Source: Galdieria partita (Eukaryota; Rhodophyta; Bangiophyceae; Galdieriales; Galdieriaceae). Taken from it: DNA of 64,000 bases. The notes beneath the pieces were generated by a model that saw only the letters and a program-made list of their open reading frames with translations, had not been told where the DNA came from and did no database searches. Of the stretch, positions 11,734 through 29,262 are shown in pieces. A program made the translations under genes and the position numbers. The stretch's first letter is position 1; each line of letters opens with the position of its first letter. Location: the NCBI GenBank assembly GCA_025991245.1, contig BQMJ01000071.1, positions 62,001-126,000 of the forward strand, written 5' to 3'.

Positions 11734-14051
11734 TCACAATACTTGTTGTAAATCACAAGCTTCCTCACTAGCTTTGACCATCTTGTTCAACAAAGTTTCC
11801 AACGACAACTGACCTAGATCTCCTGCAGTTCTCGAACGCACACTGATCAGACCCGTTTGCAGTTCCTTTGAGCCTACAATGGCCATCAATGGTATCTTTT
11901 CAAGCTCTCCATTGCGAATGCACTTTGCCATACGCTCTCCAGATTGATCCACTTGCGTACGTAAGCCTTTCTGCAAAATGGACAATAATATTTGTATCAC
12001 AATGGTTTCCAAGTACAATATTATGCTTACCTGCTGAGCATATTCACAATATGTGTTGCACACTGCTCTAGCTTCTTCGGAGAGACCAATCCATTTCAAC
12101 TGGACAGGAGCTAACCACAAAGGAAGATCACCAGCACAGTTTTCTAACAAAATACCAAAGAAACGTTCCAACGAGCCGAATATTGCACGATGTACCATAA
12201 TTGGTCTACTTCTAAGACCTTCTTTGGAAACATATTCTAACTGAAACCGCTCGGGAAGGTTAAAATCACACTGAATAGTAGAACACTGCCATAATCTTCC
12301 AATTGCATCTCTGACTTTGATATCAATTTTGGGACCATAAAATGCACCTCCACCTTGGTCAATCAAATACTGCCAATTCTATTCAACCATATATACACAC
12401 ATTTGTTACCAGAATTCTAATACCGAACAAACAAATGTACCAACCTCTGCTTCCATTGCTTCCTTGAGCGCATGAGTAGCTTTTTCCCATATTTCATCAC
12501 TTCCCACATACTTTTCTGGTCTCGTCGATAAAGTAACTTCAAACTCATGGAAACCAAATCGACTTAAAATCCTTTCCGCTAGTAAAAGCACCTTTCGAAT
12601 TTCCTGACTCAATTGCTCTTCAAGACAAAATATATGGGCATCATCTTGAGTAAACCCACGAACTCTCATCAAACCATGTAAAGTTCCAGAACGCTCATAA
12701 CTATTGAAAAGTCATATCGCTTACTACAAAAAAATTGGCAAAGGCTCACCGGTATACTGTACCCAATTCTGCCCATCGGATAGGAAGGTCGCGATAAGAT
12801 TTTAGAGTATTTTTGTAAACGAGACAATGAAATGGACAGTTCATAGGTTTCAATTGATATGGATCGTCTTCCACTTGAATCTGTTGAAACATCGAGTCTC
12901 TATAGAAATCATAATGTCCAGAGACTTTCCAAAGGTCGACTTTAGCAATGTGCGGGGTATTCAGCAACTCATAACTATACAAATACTGTTTCATATTTGT
13001 TCCTATTATTCCAACAGGCGATTACATACCCATGCTTCAAATGTTCTCGTCTCCAAAAATCTTCTATCACGTTACGAACCAAAGCACCTTTAGGATGCCA
13101 AAATACTAGTCCACTTCCTGCTTCGTCTTGAATACTGAATAAATCCAACTGTTGTCCAATTACTCTATGATCTCGTCTTTTCGCTTCTTCCCTTCGTTTC
13201 AAGTACTCTTCCAACTGTTCTTTAGTTTCCCAAGCTGTTCCGTAAATTCGTTGCAACATTTCCCTATTCTCATCTCCTCTCCAGTAAGCTCCTGCTATCG
13301 TTTCCAGTCGAAAAGCTTGTGCATCTATCATTCCGGTATGCTCGACGTGTGGACCTGCACATAAATCCCACCACTCATTTCCTATATAGTATATTGTGAT
13401 TGGTTCGTCTACAATAGAATCCAATATCTCCAACTTGTATGGTTCTTGTATCTCTTGTATTCTCTTCTTAGCTTCTTCCCTAGAGACGGTTTCCTTTCTC
13501 AAAGGTAATTTTCTCTGAATAATCTTTTTCATTTCCTTTTCAATATTTTTCAAGTCTTCTTCTGTAAAAGGTTTCTTTCGAGAGAAATCATAATAAAAGC
13601 CATTTTCCACCCAAGGGCCTATGGTTACTTTGGCTTCTGGAAATAGCTTTTGTACAGCCATTGCCATGACATGAGCACAACTGTGTCTAATTTTCAGCAG
13701 CAAAGGGCTACTTTCGTTGCTAGGTAAATGCAAAGTTGGAGGTTGCGACTTGGACTTTAGTTTTTTGGAGTTATCTACTGCAATGGAGCTTGGAGAGTGG
13801 GAACAACAGGTGATAGCTAGTGGTCTCCCAGATACTCCCAAACGCTGCTGAAAAGGTAACCATCTGAGTTGTTTGTGTCTTGTATTCCAGTAACTTGTAG
13901 AAATATATTTTGCACGAAAGTTTCGAGAGGAAACAAATCCTTTCCAACACAACGAATAAAGTTTGTTGCTGGAAACCACAAAAAGCATTTTTCTTATCTG
14001 ATTTATCCAAAGAGCGCCATTTTTTCGTGAGTTGATGATTCCCATTCTCAT
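11734..14051 (-). CDS. TARS: Threonyl-tRNA synthetase, bacterial/organellar type, 5 exons
   Basis: Charges tRNA-Thr. Introns 11971-12030, 12379-12444, 12701-12749 and 12975-13029 give 695 residues. The N-terminal editing domain is present ([12 protein letters not shown] and [12 protein letters not shown] carry the zinc-site His/Cys residues), followed by the class II core ([82 protein letters not shown]) and the anticodon domain ([19 protein letters not shown]). The first 75 or so residues are basic and Ser-rich, as for a plastid or mitochondrial presequence. The last intron (60 nt) is stop-free and in frame, so unspliced RNA would add 20 residues. Confidence 0.95.
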
Positions 14052-14252
14052 TTTTGCAACTATGACGCCCTGGTTTCAAAGATATTTAGAACAAATATTA
14101 TTTCAACCAAGATAGACCCTCTGTTTTATCCTATTTTATACTGTCTTGTCTACACTTTCAACACTTGTTGCCAGCATGATATCACAAAGACTCTACCAAT
14201 ATCACGTCAGTCATGATCAACAAGCTGCCTGCTTCATTGGATTTTCTGTGGG

Positions 14253-15111
14253 ATGTGGCGTGACCTGACGACGTTGATCATTACTTGGCTATTCTATTTC
14301 TCTTCTATAATCGTTGTTCGAAAGCTCACGAAAAAACCCTACCAGTTACAATTTCTTGTCGTGTTGCACAACTTATTGCTTGCATTGGCAAGTTTATGGA
14401 TGTTCGTAGGTATAACGATGGCTCTGAAAGACACCTGGAGTAGAGGTGGCTTGAAAGCTATCTATTGTCCCTATTCGATGACCACTGATCCATCACTCTT
14501 CTCTTCTTCAATCATTTTTTGGTTATATATATTCTACTTATCCAAGTTTTATGAGTTGTTGGATACATTTATCTTGATCGGTCGTGGAAAGCCACTTACT
14601 TTTCTCCACGTAAGCAATTGTATATTTATCCATTGTACTTGGATATTGAATCCTATTAGGTATGGCATCATGCTTCCGTTCTACTGGAAACGTGGGCGTG
14701 GGTCTATTTTGGTCTTACTTTTGCTAGTTTGGTGTGTAATGATATCCTTCTTCCTGTTGACTTTCTTATTTCCTGTTGCTATAGGGAATGCTGTTCAATA
14801 CTTTTATTCATATCTGGATGTATGCATATTTTGGTCTATCGGCAAGTATATTGCTTTATTTTTCGAAACATCTCATTCTTCTCCAGGCTATGCATATTCG
14901 AGTACCTTGGCGTAAAAGGATAACGACGATGCAAATTGTACAATTTATATGTTCCTTTTTGTTGAGTATTCCATATATATATTGGCAATGGAGGACGAAT
15001 TGTGGTTGTGGTGGTATTCCTGCTTGGATGATAAGCATTGCTTGCAACGGTTCTTATTTGTTTTTGTTTGTTCGATTTTATACAAAGACATATACCCCGC
15101 CATCATCCTAA
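14253..15111 (+). CDS. ELO: ELO-family very-long-chain fatty acid elongase, 3 exons
   Basis: Condensing enzyme (3-ketoacyl-CoA synthase) of the ER fatty-acid elongation cycle. Introns at 14610-14659 and 14732-14784 give 251 residues. Splicing restores the diagnostic histidine box FLHVWHH and places it 24 residues before NTFIHIWMYAYF, the family's N-x2-H-x2-MY motif; YLSKFYELLDTFILIGRGKP upstream is also typical (K-E-D-T). Several membrane spans are evident. The start is the ATG at 14253; upstream ATGs run into stops, so a missed 5' exon cannot be excluded. Confidence 0.92.
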
Positions 15112-15159
15112 CCATTTCCACACTACATCATCAAACTATCCTCATTTTCATGTTTCGCA

Positions 15160-15924
15160 TTATTCTTTCACCAATACAAACACATGTCTCCTATTCCCCC
15201 TCGAAATACGCATCCGACGGTCTAAAAAAGTAGTTTCTAAGAACCCTCTGGCATTGGTAGGTGCAGGAAACCCAAATGGACCAAACTGAAAACGCCGAAA
15301 CTGTACAAATACTTTTTTAGGTGGTGACTTGGTAAACGTTGCCCAAACTTTGTTATCGAAAGATATACCAAAAGGTTGGATAGTTTCAGCATTTTCCACT
15401 TGCATAGTATCTAAAAATATAGTCTGATATATCGCACCCACCGGTTGAAGCCAACGAGGTCTTGAAACACCCAAAATATTTTCAGAGTCGGTATACACCA
15501 AACGCCACTTGCCACCGAGTTCTTGTGAATCCACAGGAACAGGAGTAGGATTCATCAATTCCAACAAAGCTGGCAACACAAGATTACACAAAAACAAAGA
15601 GTCACCCAAACTTACCTATTTTTTCGTTGACGACTGCTCTAATGGCACTATTGCTTAGTGCCTTTCTTCCCAACTCCAAAGGGGCAACGTAATCCAGCAA
15701 ATCTTGTTGAGCAATAGTTATTTGACTAGACACTGCTGTAGCTTTTAACCCGAGTGTTCTTAAAGAAAGATTTCTACAGATATTATGAGGACGGGTTCCA
15801 ACGGAAGTAAACCCACGACGATAACGAGACTTGCTCAACAACGAGCGTTGAACCTATTTCGAACGTTCACTCCAAGGTACGGTTATTCTTTTTTATTTCC
15901 TACCCAAGGTTCTTTACAACACAT
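15160..15924 (-). CDS. Plastid lipid-associated protein (PAP/fibrillin), 3 exons
   Basis: Fibrillins bind lipids at thylakoids and plastoglobules. Introns at 15571-15615 and 15854-15903 give 222 residues. The PAP domain shows NPTPVPVDSQELGGKWRLVYTD, the usual N-P-x-P ... L-x-G-x-W-x-L-x-Y-T motif, followed by beta-rich sequence and a C-terminal R-I-S-R-G-N-R. The frame has no ATG after the first splice site, so I added a 7-codon first exon (15904-15924, starting MCCKEPW); this exon is less certain. About 50 residues of basic, Ser-rich transit-like sequence precede the domain. Confidence 0.83.
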
Positions 15925-16722
15925 AGTTGTTACGAACAAATAGACCGGATACTTTGCATAGTAACTTGATGTGTGGCACCCAAACATATGAAAATGGTAC
16001 ATCTCTCCAAAAAAAATGGCATATGCTTTCATTCTTGAAGAGTAGTCCGGATTCAGTTATCGTTGTATTTTCCTACCTATAAAGGAAAGGAGAGAGAATA
16101 TACAAGTATGTACATTGGTTGGATAGGAAGGCGAGAGAAGAGTATATCTTTCTCAGACCGTAGGAGAATGACCAACGACCTCACGAATTGTACTTTGCTT
16201 GTAACAACAAGCAGTTGCCCAACCCACCCTTGTGTTCCACCTTTGCTCTTTATACCTTTTTCTATTCCATCACACACGCTCTTTCTCTTCTCACTCCTGC
16301 TTCATATACTCCTGTCGAATTGCATCCATAAAAGCCTACCCAACAGAGACCTTTATGTCTTTTGCAAACAACAACCTATGTAAGAGCATATCATAAGAGT
16401 GTGTGACAGACAAGATATCCAGAGCGAGTGTCATTTCTGGTAAGTAGGACCACCACTTATTGTAGTGGTGCTCTCTCGAGCATAACGCGCACAGCATGTG
16501 AACGCGTCTCCTTTTGGGCAAACCCGGACCTTCCCCGACGAATCTTTCGTCGAATCGTGAGCTTTCAAGAAGAAAGAAATGCACTCTTGACCAACATACT
16601 TTTTCTATTCTCCCTATTCCCCTTTTCCTTCTATATACCTTCCTATTCTATACTACAAGCTATTGGGCCTCCTATTTGAAGGATGAAATGGCCCTCCCCA
16701 GAACGATGTTGGGATTTCCTAT
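15925..16722. other. Intergenic stretch upstream of the fibrillin gene
   Basis: About 0.8 kb between two minus-strand genes. It holds the fibrillin promoter and the 3' region of the fusion gene. Pyrimidine-rich runs occur around 16245-16330 and 16595-16640. An open frame at 16063-16383 on the plus strand has no recognisable motif. Confidence 0.5.
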
Positions 16723-19500
16723 TTACTGAATATCCAAATAGCCATCTTGACGTGACCATTGCCACTTGGTTGGCGCAGCTACACCTGAAACAGACTCAAA
16801 TGTTATACGTTTCCACCACATTTCAAAGGGATCTTCTTTCCTTTTATCCAATATATATGAAATACCATCTTCCACTTGATGACGAATACTACCATACAAT
16901 TCTTTCACTTTGCTTCGATCCTTCATTGCTGATGTATACAATCGACTATCCATAGGAGAAGAAAAGTAGAAATAAATTCGATGTGGAGAACGTGGAATGG
17001 ATAAGGGTTGAATAAAATTCACAAGGTCTTGTTTGTTCAAAGGGCCTTTCCATTCACGAACCATATCTCCCATAGGCATATTGGAAAGCGAAAACATAGA
17101 CTCCATCAAACGCCCCATAAGAGGAAGTTGTATCAACTCTTCTCCATCCAAAATAATCTGAAAATTATCTTCAGGACCTACACAAGAAAAAGGAACAATC
17201 CACGCATCATGTCGAATAGCCATTCGAATAAACTCCGCTTCACAAGGCCAATGCAAAGAATAAGCTTCATCTTTGCGTTTAAAGGCTTCTCTTGCACCAC
17301 CAGGAAATAATAAAACTGATTGTTTCCTCTCAAGAAGACGATACAAATTACGAGGTGACGCAGGAATCGACCCAAAACGTTCCATAATATCTACAAAACG
17401 AGAGGAATCATCCCACAACGAATGAGAACGAGGTCTATCTTTACTACGCCACTGCCAATTCCAAAATACGGGATGCGCCAATGCTCGAATCAAAATATTT
17501 CTTTTGCTCAAAAAATGTTCAATAAAAAAAGGTACATCGGTGATTCCATATAAAGTATGATTTCCAACAAATAGAATAGGACGTCCATCTTGCTCAGGAA
17601 TACGATCTACACCTATGAAAACAGGAGAAGAAATCTTCCTGTATACTTGAAGCTGTTGTTTGGCTCTAAAGATATCTTCTGCAGACGGAAACTTGAGCAA
17701 GTCATGATCAGACTCTTCAGTTCCACTAGAATATGTCATCTTCGGAGCAGATAGAGTTTTCTTCACAGGATACGTGCTTTGAAGAATCATATTCCTTGAC
17801 TCCAAACAAGAAGAAGAAGATAATATATCATGTGAACGTAAGATAAGTTGTGACAAGCCAATATCGTGTTCTAATAATAGTCCATGACCTCCATAGTGAC
17901 TAATATAACGTACTGCGTGAGGAAATATGTTTAATAGTCTCTCCGACTCCGCATAGGAAGGAATAAGAAGATCATTTACAGCGGCAATAATAAAGATTTT
18001 CGTTTTCAATCTTCTCCATTTCTCAACATTAGCTGGAAACTTCTCAATGAGACGAATACGATGACCAAGAGTTTCAGGAGGAAGTATTTCGGACAATTTT
18101 GGTAAACTTCGAGCTGCTAGTAAAAGTTTGTTAGGTTGCGACAATCTTCTTCCAAAGTCTAACAAAAGAGGTGAGATAGCAATTGGGGCAATTTGATAAA
18201 ACATGGATGGAAGAGTATCCAGTCTTGATAATATACTCGAAAATATGGACCTCGAATAACTGGTAGCAGGATTGACTAGAGTTATGTGTTCAAAAAATTC
18301 AGCTCTTTTCTCAGCCAATAATAGAGCAAGACAACATCCCATACTTTCTGCAACTAACCAAACTTTTGGTAATTCTTCCGACGGCATACCTTCCGCACGC
18401 TCTTTACTTATTATATCTTCAATCAAAATAAGAGTTTTATCTACAAGTTGTTGCCAGCTGTACATCTCTGAAGATGGCCATACAAGACAATGCACATGAA
18501 AATGCTTACGAAGCACATCCAATTGTGGAAGTATACCAAAACCTGTTCCATCAATACCTGGTAAATAAAACAACAATGGTTTCGCTTGAGATTTCACTAC
18601 TTCACTAGAATCATAAATAGTAGAGGTCTGAGAACTCCATAAATTACTTTTTTCTGAAGATGGAGAAGGAACCTTGAGAAAGCGTAACGTTCCTGTCTCC
18701 CAATGAGCTACAGATGAAAAGTCAACCAGATCTGCAGGTAAGGAACCCGCCAGAGTATTCACGACTGCAAAGGCAGGACGACTCATGGTAGATGGAGAAT
18801 TCATATCCTTTTCGTCTTGGAGTCCAAAGAAAGGATGGCGACTATCTAACTTCCAATGTTGTATACCATCCAATACCAAATGGAGGTATCTAGAGGAAGG
18901 CATAACTTCTTCTGTTAGTGTAAAACGACTATCTTCTGCAATAAGAGTAAACGCCATGACTGTTTCTCCAGTGTCCTCCTTCAAGACTCTAACTGCCTTC
19001 TCCTTGTAGACGCCAGTTATACCTACACCTTCACTTCTCGTCAGTCTCTTCCAGTTGCTATAGCTCAACTTGTACAAAACACCAACTACAATACCATCGG
19101 GGTCTTCTGTAATATTTGCAAAACAAGGTTCCAATAGAGGTATACCACGAACGTTGAAAACAAGTCGGAAACCAACCAACTGTGCTCTCGAGGCTTCTAA
19201 ATACTGAAATCTTCTCCAAATACTCGAAGAGCGAGGTCCAAAAACTTTTGGAGATAAATTTGAACCATAAGCAAAATACAAAACAACTTTGTCAGTTTTC
19301 GGACTAACTGCTTTGCTCCCTGAATTCACAGCTCCTTCCTTTTGATTCTGTGCAAGAGACAAATTTTGCTGTATTGAACAGCACAGGAATACTCCCGACG
19401 ATAAAGGTACTCTATACTTCCGACATTTGCTGTCACCACGCAAAATTCTTAAACCTTTGCAGTTCTTTTCATATGGGAATGAATGAAATATAAAAGACAT
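16723..19500 (-). CDS. PES: GGCT-like / alpha-beta hydrolase / acyltransferase fusion (phytyl ester synthase-like)
   Basis: Intronless, 925 residues from the ATG at 19500 (the frame extends upstream only to a TTG). Three domains follow a basic Ser-rich N-terminus that may be a plastid transit peptide. (1) Residues about 75-215: gamma-glutamylcyclotransferase-like fold with YFAYGSNLSP and a later EGVGITGVYKEK. (2) About 300-560: alpha/beta hydrolase with LPGIDGTGFG and nucleophile region VAESMGCCLAL (Ala instead of the usual first Gly). (3) About 620-900: LPLAT acyltransferase with VGNHTLYGITD and LLFPGGAREAF. Domains 2 and 3 together are the architecture of plant phytyl ester synthases (PES1/2), which esterify phytol and make triacylglycerol in plastids. 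The N-terminal GGCT-like domain is not part of the plant enzymes as I know them. Confidence 0.85.
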   Translation of the reverse strand: MSFIFHSFPYEKNCKGLRILRGDSKCRKYRVPLSSGVFLCCSIQQNLSLAQNQKEGAVNSGSKAVSPKTDKVVLYFAYGSNLSPKVFGPRSSSIWRRFQYLEASRAQLVGFRLVFNVRGIPLLEPCFANITEDPDGIVVGVLYKLSYSNWKRLTRSEGVGITGVYKEKAVRVLKEDTGETVMAFTLIAEDSRFTLTEEVMPSSRYLHLVLDGIQHWKLDSRHPFFGLQDEKDMNSPSTMSRPAFAVVNTLAGSLPADLVDFSSVAHWETGTLRFLKVPSPSSEKSNLWSSQTSTIYDSSEVVKSQAKPLLFYLPGIDGTGFGILPQLDVLRKHFHVHCLVWPSSEMYSWQQLVDKTLILIEDIISKERAEGMPSEELPKVWLVAESMGCCLALLLAEKRAEFFEHITLVNPATSYSRSIFSSILSRLDTLPSMFYQIAPIAISPLLLDFGRRLSQPNKLLLAARSLPKLSEILPPETLGHRIRLIEKFPANVEKWRRLKTKIFIIAAVNDLLIPSYAESERLLNIFPHAVRYISHYGGHGLLLEHDIGLSQLILRSHDILSSSSCLESRNMILQSTYPVKKTLSAPKMTYSSGTEESDHDLLKFPSAEDIFRAKQQLQVYRKISSPVFIGVDRIPEQDGRPILFVGNHTLYGITDVPFFIEHFLSKRNILIRALAHPVFWNWQWRSKDRPRSHSLWDDSSRFVDIMERFGSIPASPRNLYRLLERKQSVLLFPGGAREAFKRKDEAYSLHWPCEAEFIRMAIRHDAWIVPFSCVGPEDNFQIILDGEELIQLPLMGRLMESMFSLSNMPMGDMVREWKGPLNKQDLVNFIQPLSIPRSPHRIYFYFSSPMDSRLYTSAMKDRSKVKELYGSIRHQVEDGISYILDKRKEDPFEMWWKRITFESVSGVAAPTKWQWSRQDGYLDIQ

Positions 19501-20990
19501 GTTTCCAGCCACACGTGGGGGCAATTGTGCAAATCAACTAGAAGTTGAATTTACTTCTCATTTCAACAGCTCGAATTTCAAGCAGCTGTTGCAGCATCAA
19601 TTTTAAACAAGCAAATTAAAGAAGATCAACTAGCAAGTCAAAAAGCTGACAAATGTGTGTGCTCTGGAAAGAAACATTGAAAGAAGAACTCCACTTGAGA
19701 AATACTTATAAAGAAATTCAAAATGAAAAATTTCACTACAATCATATAGACCCAAGACAAAATTAACAATAACATCAACTATAGACTCTAATAAACCCTT
19801 GATTATAGCAAAGTACCAAATGCAATTTGATGTAACTGGATAAAGTTAACGTTCTAAAATCTTGTCAAATTTACATTTAGGATAACATTTGTGTTTCCAT
19901 TGCTGACATCCTCCGATGAGCTCTTTCTTTGTGAAGTTCTTGTCTGCATGATTGAATGATGACTTTAAAATAAGATGGAAGCCCTCTGAATAACTTCACT
20001 CCAATGTTATGCATAAATAAGAAATGCAGAAGTATTTCGAGAGTCTTTACGCCTTGTTAAAACTAGGCAAAAGATTATCAATAAACTTGTGCTGCACTAT
20101 GAGACAAGGACTCATCACTATCCTCATCAATAAGAAACTGCTAAAATCAATTCATTTTTCTCGGAACTTAGCTCGAGTCTTAATATAATTGAATTATTGG
20201 ATCATTATTTTAAATAATTTTTTAAGATTTAATTATTAGCTCTTTAAAATTTCGCTATTTAATGTTGGGTCAAACTGAGACTCGCTAGAATATTGATAAC
20301 ATTTTTTCACATTAAAAAAATTCAAATGGAAGGCGAAGCATAATAGCAACCTTTTTTAATTCCACATTCTCTATTACCATATTCAAATTTGCATTTTTTA
20401 AAAAGAGAATCAGTCCTTCGGAGGTCTTTAAAACAATATTAGATTTATGACTAGACTTGCGGAAGCAATTATATTTCCAAAACGTAGCATAAGTCTAGTT
20501 GGTGAACAAGTCTGTTAAATACATAATTTTTCTGTTAAAATTGCAATATTTTTAATTTAAAATTTTTCGTTATCAACAAAGCTGGATTCTTGGAGAGAAC
20601 GATTCTTTTTACCAATTACATTCAGTGTTCTTTGAAAAGTTATTCGATCTTTTTTGTTTTATGATAAAATACCAAGAAAAGAGAATATTCTTTGTATTAA
20701 ACAAGTTCTTCCTAGCCAAGACTGTAGAACAAGAGCTTTGTGTTATGGATCCACTACTTCAAAGGCAGGTGAAAGAGAACAAGTATAGTTTAACAGTTGA
20801 TCATCTATTCTAGAAGAGTATACAATATACAAGCCGGTTGTTAGTGCACAAGCTCAAGCTATACTAGTGGACAGATACATAAAGGTCAGCACAAAAGAAA
20901 ACCTTCTTTACATGGAATATATGGCTACTAGAGCAAAAATCCATTAGACGTTTATCTGTAACAACACAAAAGCATAATTAACCGCCTTGA
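19501..20990. other. AT-rich, gene-poor stretch, about 1.5 kb
   Basis: The most AT-rich stretch noticed in the window, strongest around 20150-20600 with long A/T runs. I see no protein family, tRNA or terminal repeats. A plus-strand frame at 20625-20813 starts with ATG but carries no recognisable motif. A 7-bp inverted repeat (CGAGTCT ... AGACTCG) flanks the AT-richest part near 20173 and 20278, too short to define an element. Confidence 0.5.
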
Positions 20991-21595
<605 letters not shown>

Positions 21596-21727
21596 TGCTT
21601 TTCAGTGCACGAGTACAATCTTTGCAGTGAGGACGCGTCGTCCAAAGCCCCACAACAATCTATGTTTCCTCTTGAAGGGTGTGTTGTGGGAAAAATTCGA
21701 TGACGGTGGCCATTTCTCAACCTGGTT

Positions 21728-22669
21728 TTACGCTTCCTTTATTCGATGCGCTGATAATATCGCTTCTATATTACCCCAACTCCACTCTTCTGCACTGTTG
21801 TATACTGCATCTGCCATGGAAAAGTCTTCGTGTTGGGTATAATAACTTTTGGTTATTATACAAGGTAAACCAGCAGCTTTAGCAGCTCTCAAACCCACTT
21901 TGACAAGGTATCATTATTACCCAAGCAACCTATGGTGATCTCACTTACCGTGGCTATCTTCTACTACCAAACATTGCTGTTTATTCAAACCCAATTTGGA
22001 TACAGCCAATTCATAAATATCCGGTGCAGGCTTTTTCTGTTTTACTTGATCCCCTGCAAAGATGGGTATCCTGTTGGCCACCAGTGCTGGAAACAGGTGA
22101 ACTACCAATTCTTGTACGGCCTTTTCATTGGAAGTAGAGCAAACAGCTACTGTTTTCTTCTTGTCCAAAGCTTCCGTAATCCACTCCAGAATCCCTGGTC
22201 TCAACGCCACTTCACCGTTCCGTACCATTTCCATAAAAAACTCTGTCTTTTTCTCGTGGACATGCTTCACTGCCATCAACTGCCGTTTCCACAAGTCTTT
22301 GTCGGTGTTGGTTGCCGCTGTGTGCTCCCACACCGATAACTTTGTTGGCCAGCCTTGTTCTCTCCAAAAAGTTACCATTCTTTCCTTCCCACCACCTATT
22401 TGTAACAACCGTCCATAAGTTTCTTCATCCCAAAAAGTTTTCAATTCAAAGAACTGGAATGCTCTATTGAAAGCAACTCGATGTCCATCTTTTTCTGTTT
22501 CTGCCAACACTCCATCACAGTCGAACAACAAGGCTTGGACAAGTTGGGAGGACATGTGCAAGTTGAAAGCATGTTTTCGTGTGGCTGGACACTTGCAAGT
22601 AGTGTAAGAACGACAAGCACTCGGCTTCCAACGAGCGTTGAAGACGATAAAGGAAATGGAATCCCTCAT
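21728..22669 (-). CDS. CBBY: CbbY-like HAD hydrolase, probably plastid, 2 exons
   Basis: HAD-superfamily phosphatase; plant and bacterial CbbY degrades xylulose-1,5-bisphosphate, an inhibitor of Rubisco. Intron 21898-21948 gives 296 residues. HAD motif I is FDCDGVLAETEKDGHR, the cap domain follows with RMVTFWREQGWP, motif II is VAVCSTSN, motif III KPAPDIYELA and motif IV VVEDSHVGLRAAKAAGLPC, the last restored by splicing. The first 40 or so residues look like a targeting peptide. The chosen ATG is at 22669; it lies 53 bp beyond the stop of the ABC transporter gene. Confidence 0.88.
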
Positions 22670-22722
22670 GAGATTGTCATTCACCTCCTCTTTTGCCAAA
22701 GAATTTCTTTACTTCTTCCAAA

Positions 22723-28208
<5,486 letters not shown>

Positions 28209-28293
28209 ACTGCAACAAAGGATTTAACCAGCTGAATGTTATTTTAGACAGCCATGAAGAAGAGAATTCCGGGTTTTCGAATAAATAATAGGC

Positions 28294-28619
28294 CTATAGT
28301 ACGTTCGAGTTAGTTTCCTCGTGTGAATTTGCCAAATAGGACGACTTAACTTGTTCCAGCTGTTGCGAGTCTTGAGTACCCAGAATAGAAAATTCTTCAC
28401 CTTCTTGTGGCACAGCAGTATAGTTATTTTTTCTATTTCCTGAGGTAATATTCATTCTTTCCAAGCACAGAGAGAGTTGTGCCAACTTTGTGTCCCCAAG
28501 AGTGTCCAATCGATCGAGTTGAGAAATCGTCGCTCTCCCAGTCTTGGACGAAGGCTATCCATAGACTATTTTCTCAAAATAGACTATTTCCTATCACTTA
28601 TTCCATTCCATGATTGTCT
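28294..28619 (-). CDS. Small unrecognised protein, probably 2 exons
   Basis: A minus-strand frame ending at 28294 encodes about 88 polar residues (ISQLDRLDTLGDTKLAQLSL then a Ser/Gln/Glu-rich tail). It has no ATG near its open start but does have a good acceptor (GGATAG) near 28556, so an upstream exon starting at or before 28619 is expected; the obvious short exon there gives the wrong frame. The start coordinate is therefore a guess. The helical first part could be a small coiled-coil subunit. I do not recognise a family. Confidence 0.3.
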
Positions 28620-28705
28620 TTGGTAACTTTTGCCAAGCATTGTTGAATATATATATATATAAAGAATCCAATTGGACATATCCATTTCTCGATGGATATT
28701 CACAT

Positions 28706-29169
28706 ATGGCAAAAGTTGATGCTGCGTTTCCCTATGAACAAAAAATGACTTTGGAAAATGATTGGCCAGTTCTATTTGTGACAAAGAAGGGAGGTTGGGA
28801 CAGAAAGAGAGAGATTCATTCCATCTTTTGGGTGCTGTCTGGACAACTTGTATGAGAACTGAAAAGAAGGGTATCTTTGTAGCCAAAAATATACATCTCA
28901 AAGGAAGTGAGCAGGAAATTCTGGATATTATACAAAAGTCTGGGTGGATGTTTGGTATAGTGGACCACCCTGTTCGACAAGCTCAAAAGTGTCCAGTGTT
29001 ACCTAGCTTTGTACCTAAAGCTTCTCATATATCAGGATTTACTGCTGACTATAGCACTGCTACTTTTCACGGCAGCGCTGATAACTTGAAAGGGTAAGTT
29101 GTATAGGAATATCGTTTGGATAAGTTTATATCTTGTGTTAGAAACTGCCCCATTCATTCGAAAAATTAA
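28706..29169 (+). CDS. Unrecognised small protein, exon structure unresolved
   Basis: Two plus-strand frames look coding: one from the ATG at 28706 (MAKVDAAFPYEQKMTLENDW ...) to about 28855, and a second from about 28780 to 29095 (GWMFGIVDHPVRQAQKCPVL ..., FTADYSTATFHGSADNLK). A clear intron 29096-29143 joins the second to a short last exon ending CPIHSKN. I could not find a convincing intron joining the first two frames; a small intron with weak sites or a start in the second frame are both possible. About 130-150 residues in all, no recognised family. Confidence 0.4.
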
Positions 29170-29262
29170 GTTACTTGTGTTATTTATCTATAAAAGAATG
29201 AAAGTCTTCTTGAAACTTTCTTCAACCCAAGTTACATTGATTGATTGTCACACGTCCATTCT

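Noticed and set aside
14176-14252. Upstream ATGs extending the ELO elongase
   Set aside because: Both upstream ATGs (14176, 14213) are in other frames and meet stops; no good splice pair joins them to the elongase frame.
16063-16383. 106-codon plus-strand frame as a gene
   Set aside because: Low-complexity pyrimidine-rich sequence, no motif, and it lies in the promoter region of the fibrillin gene.
20173-20290. Terminal inverted repeats of a transposon
   Set aside because: The repeat is only 7 bp and no transposase or target-site duplication is visible.
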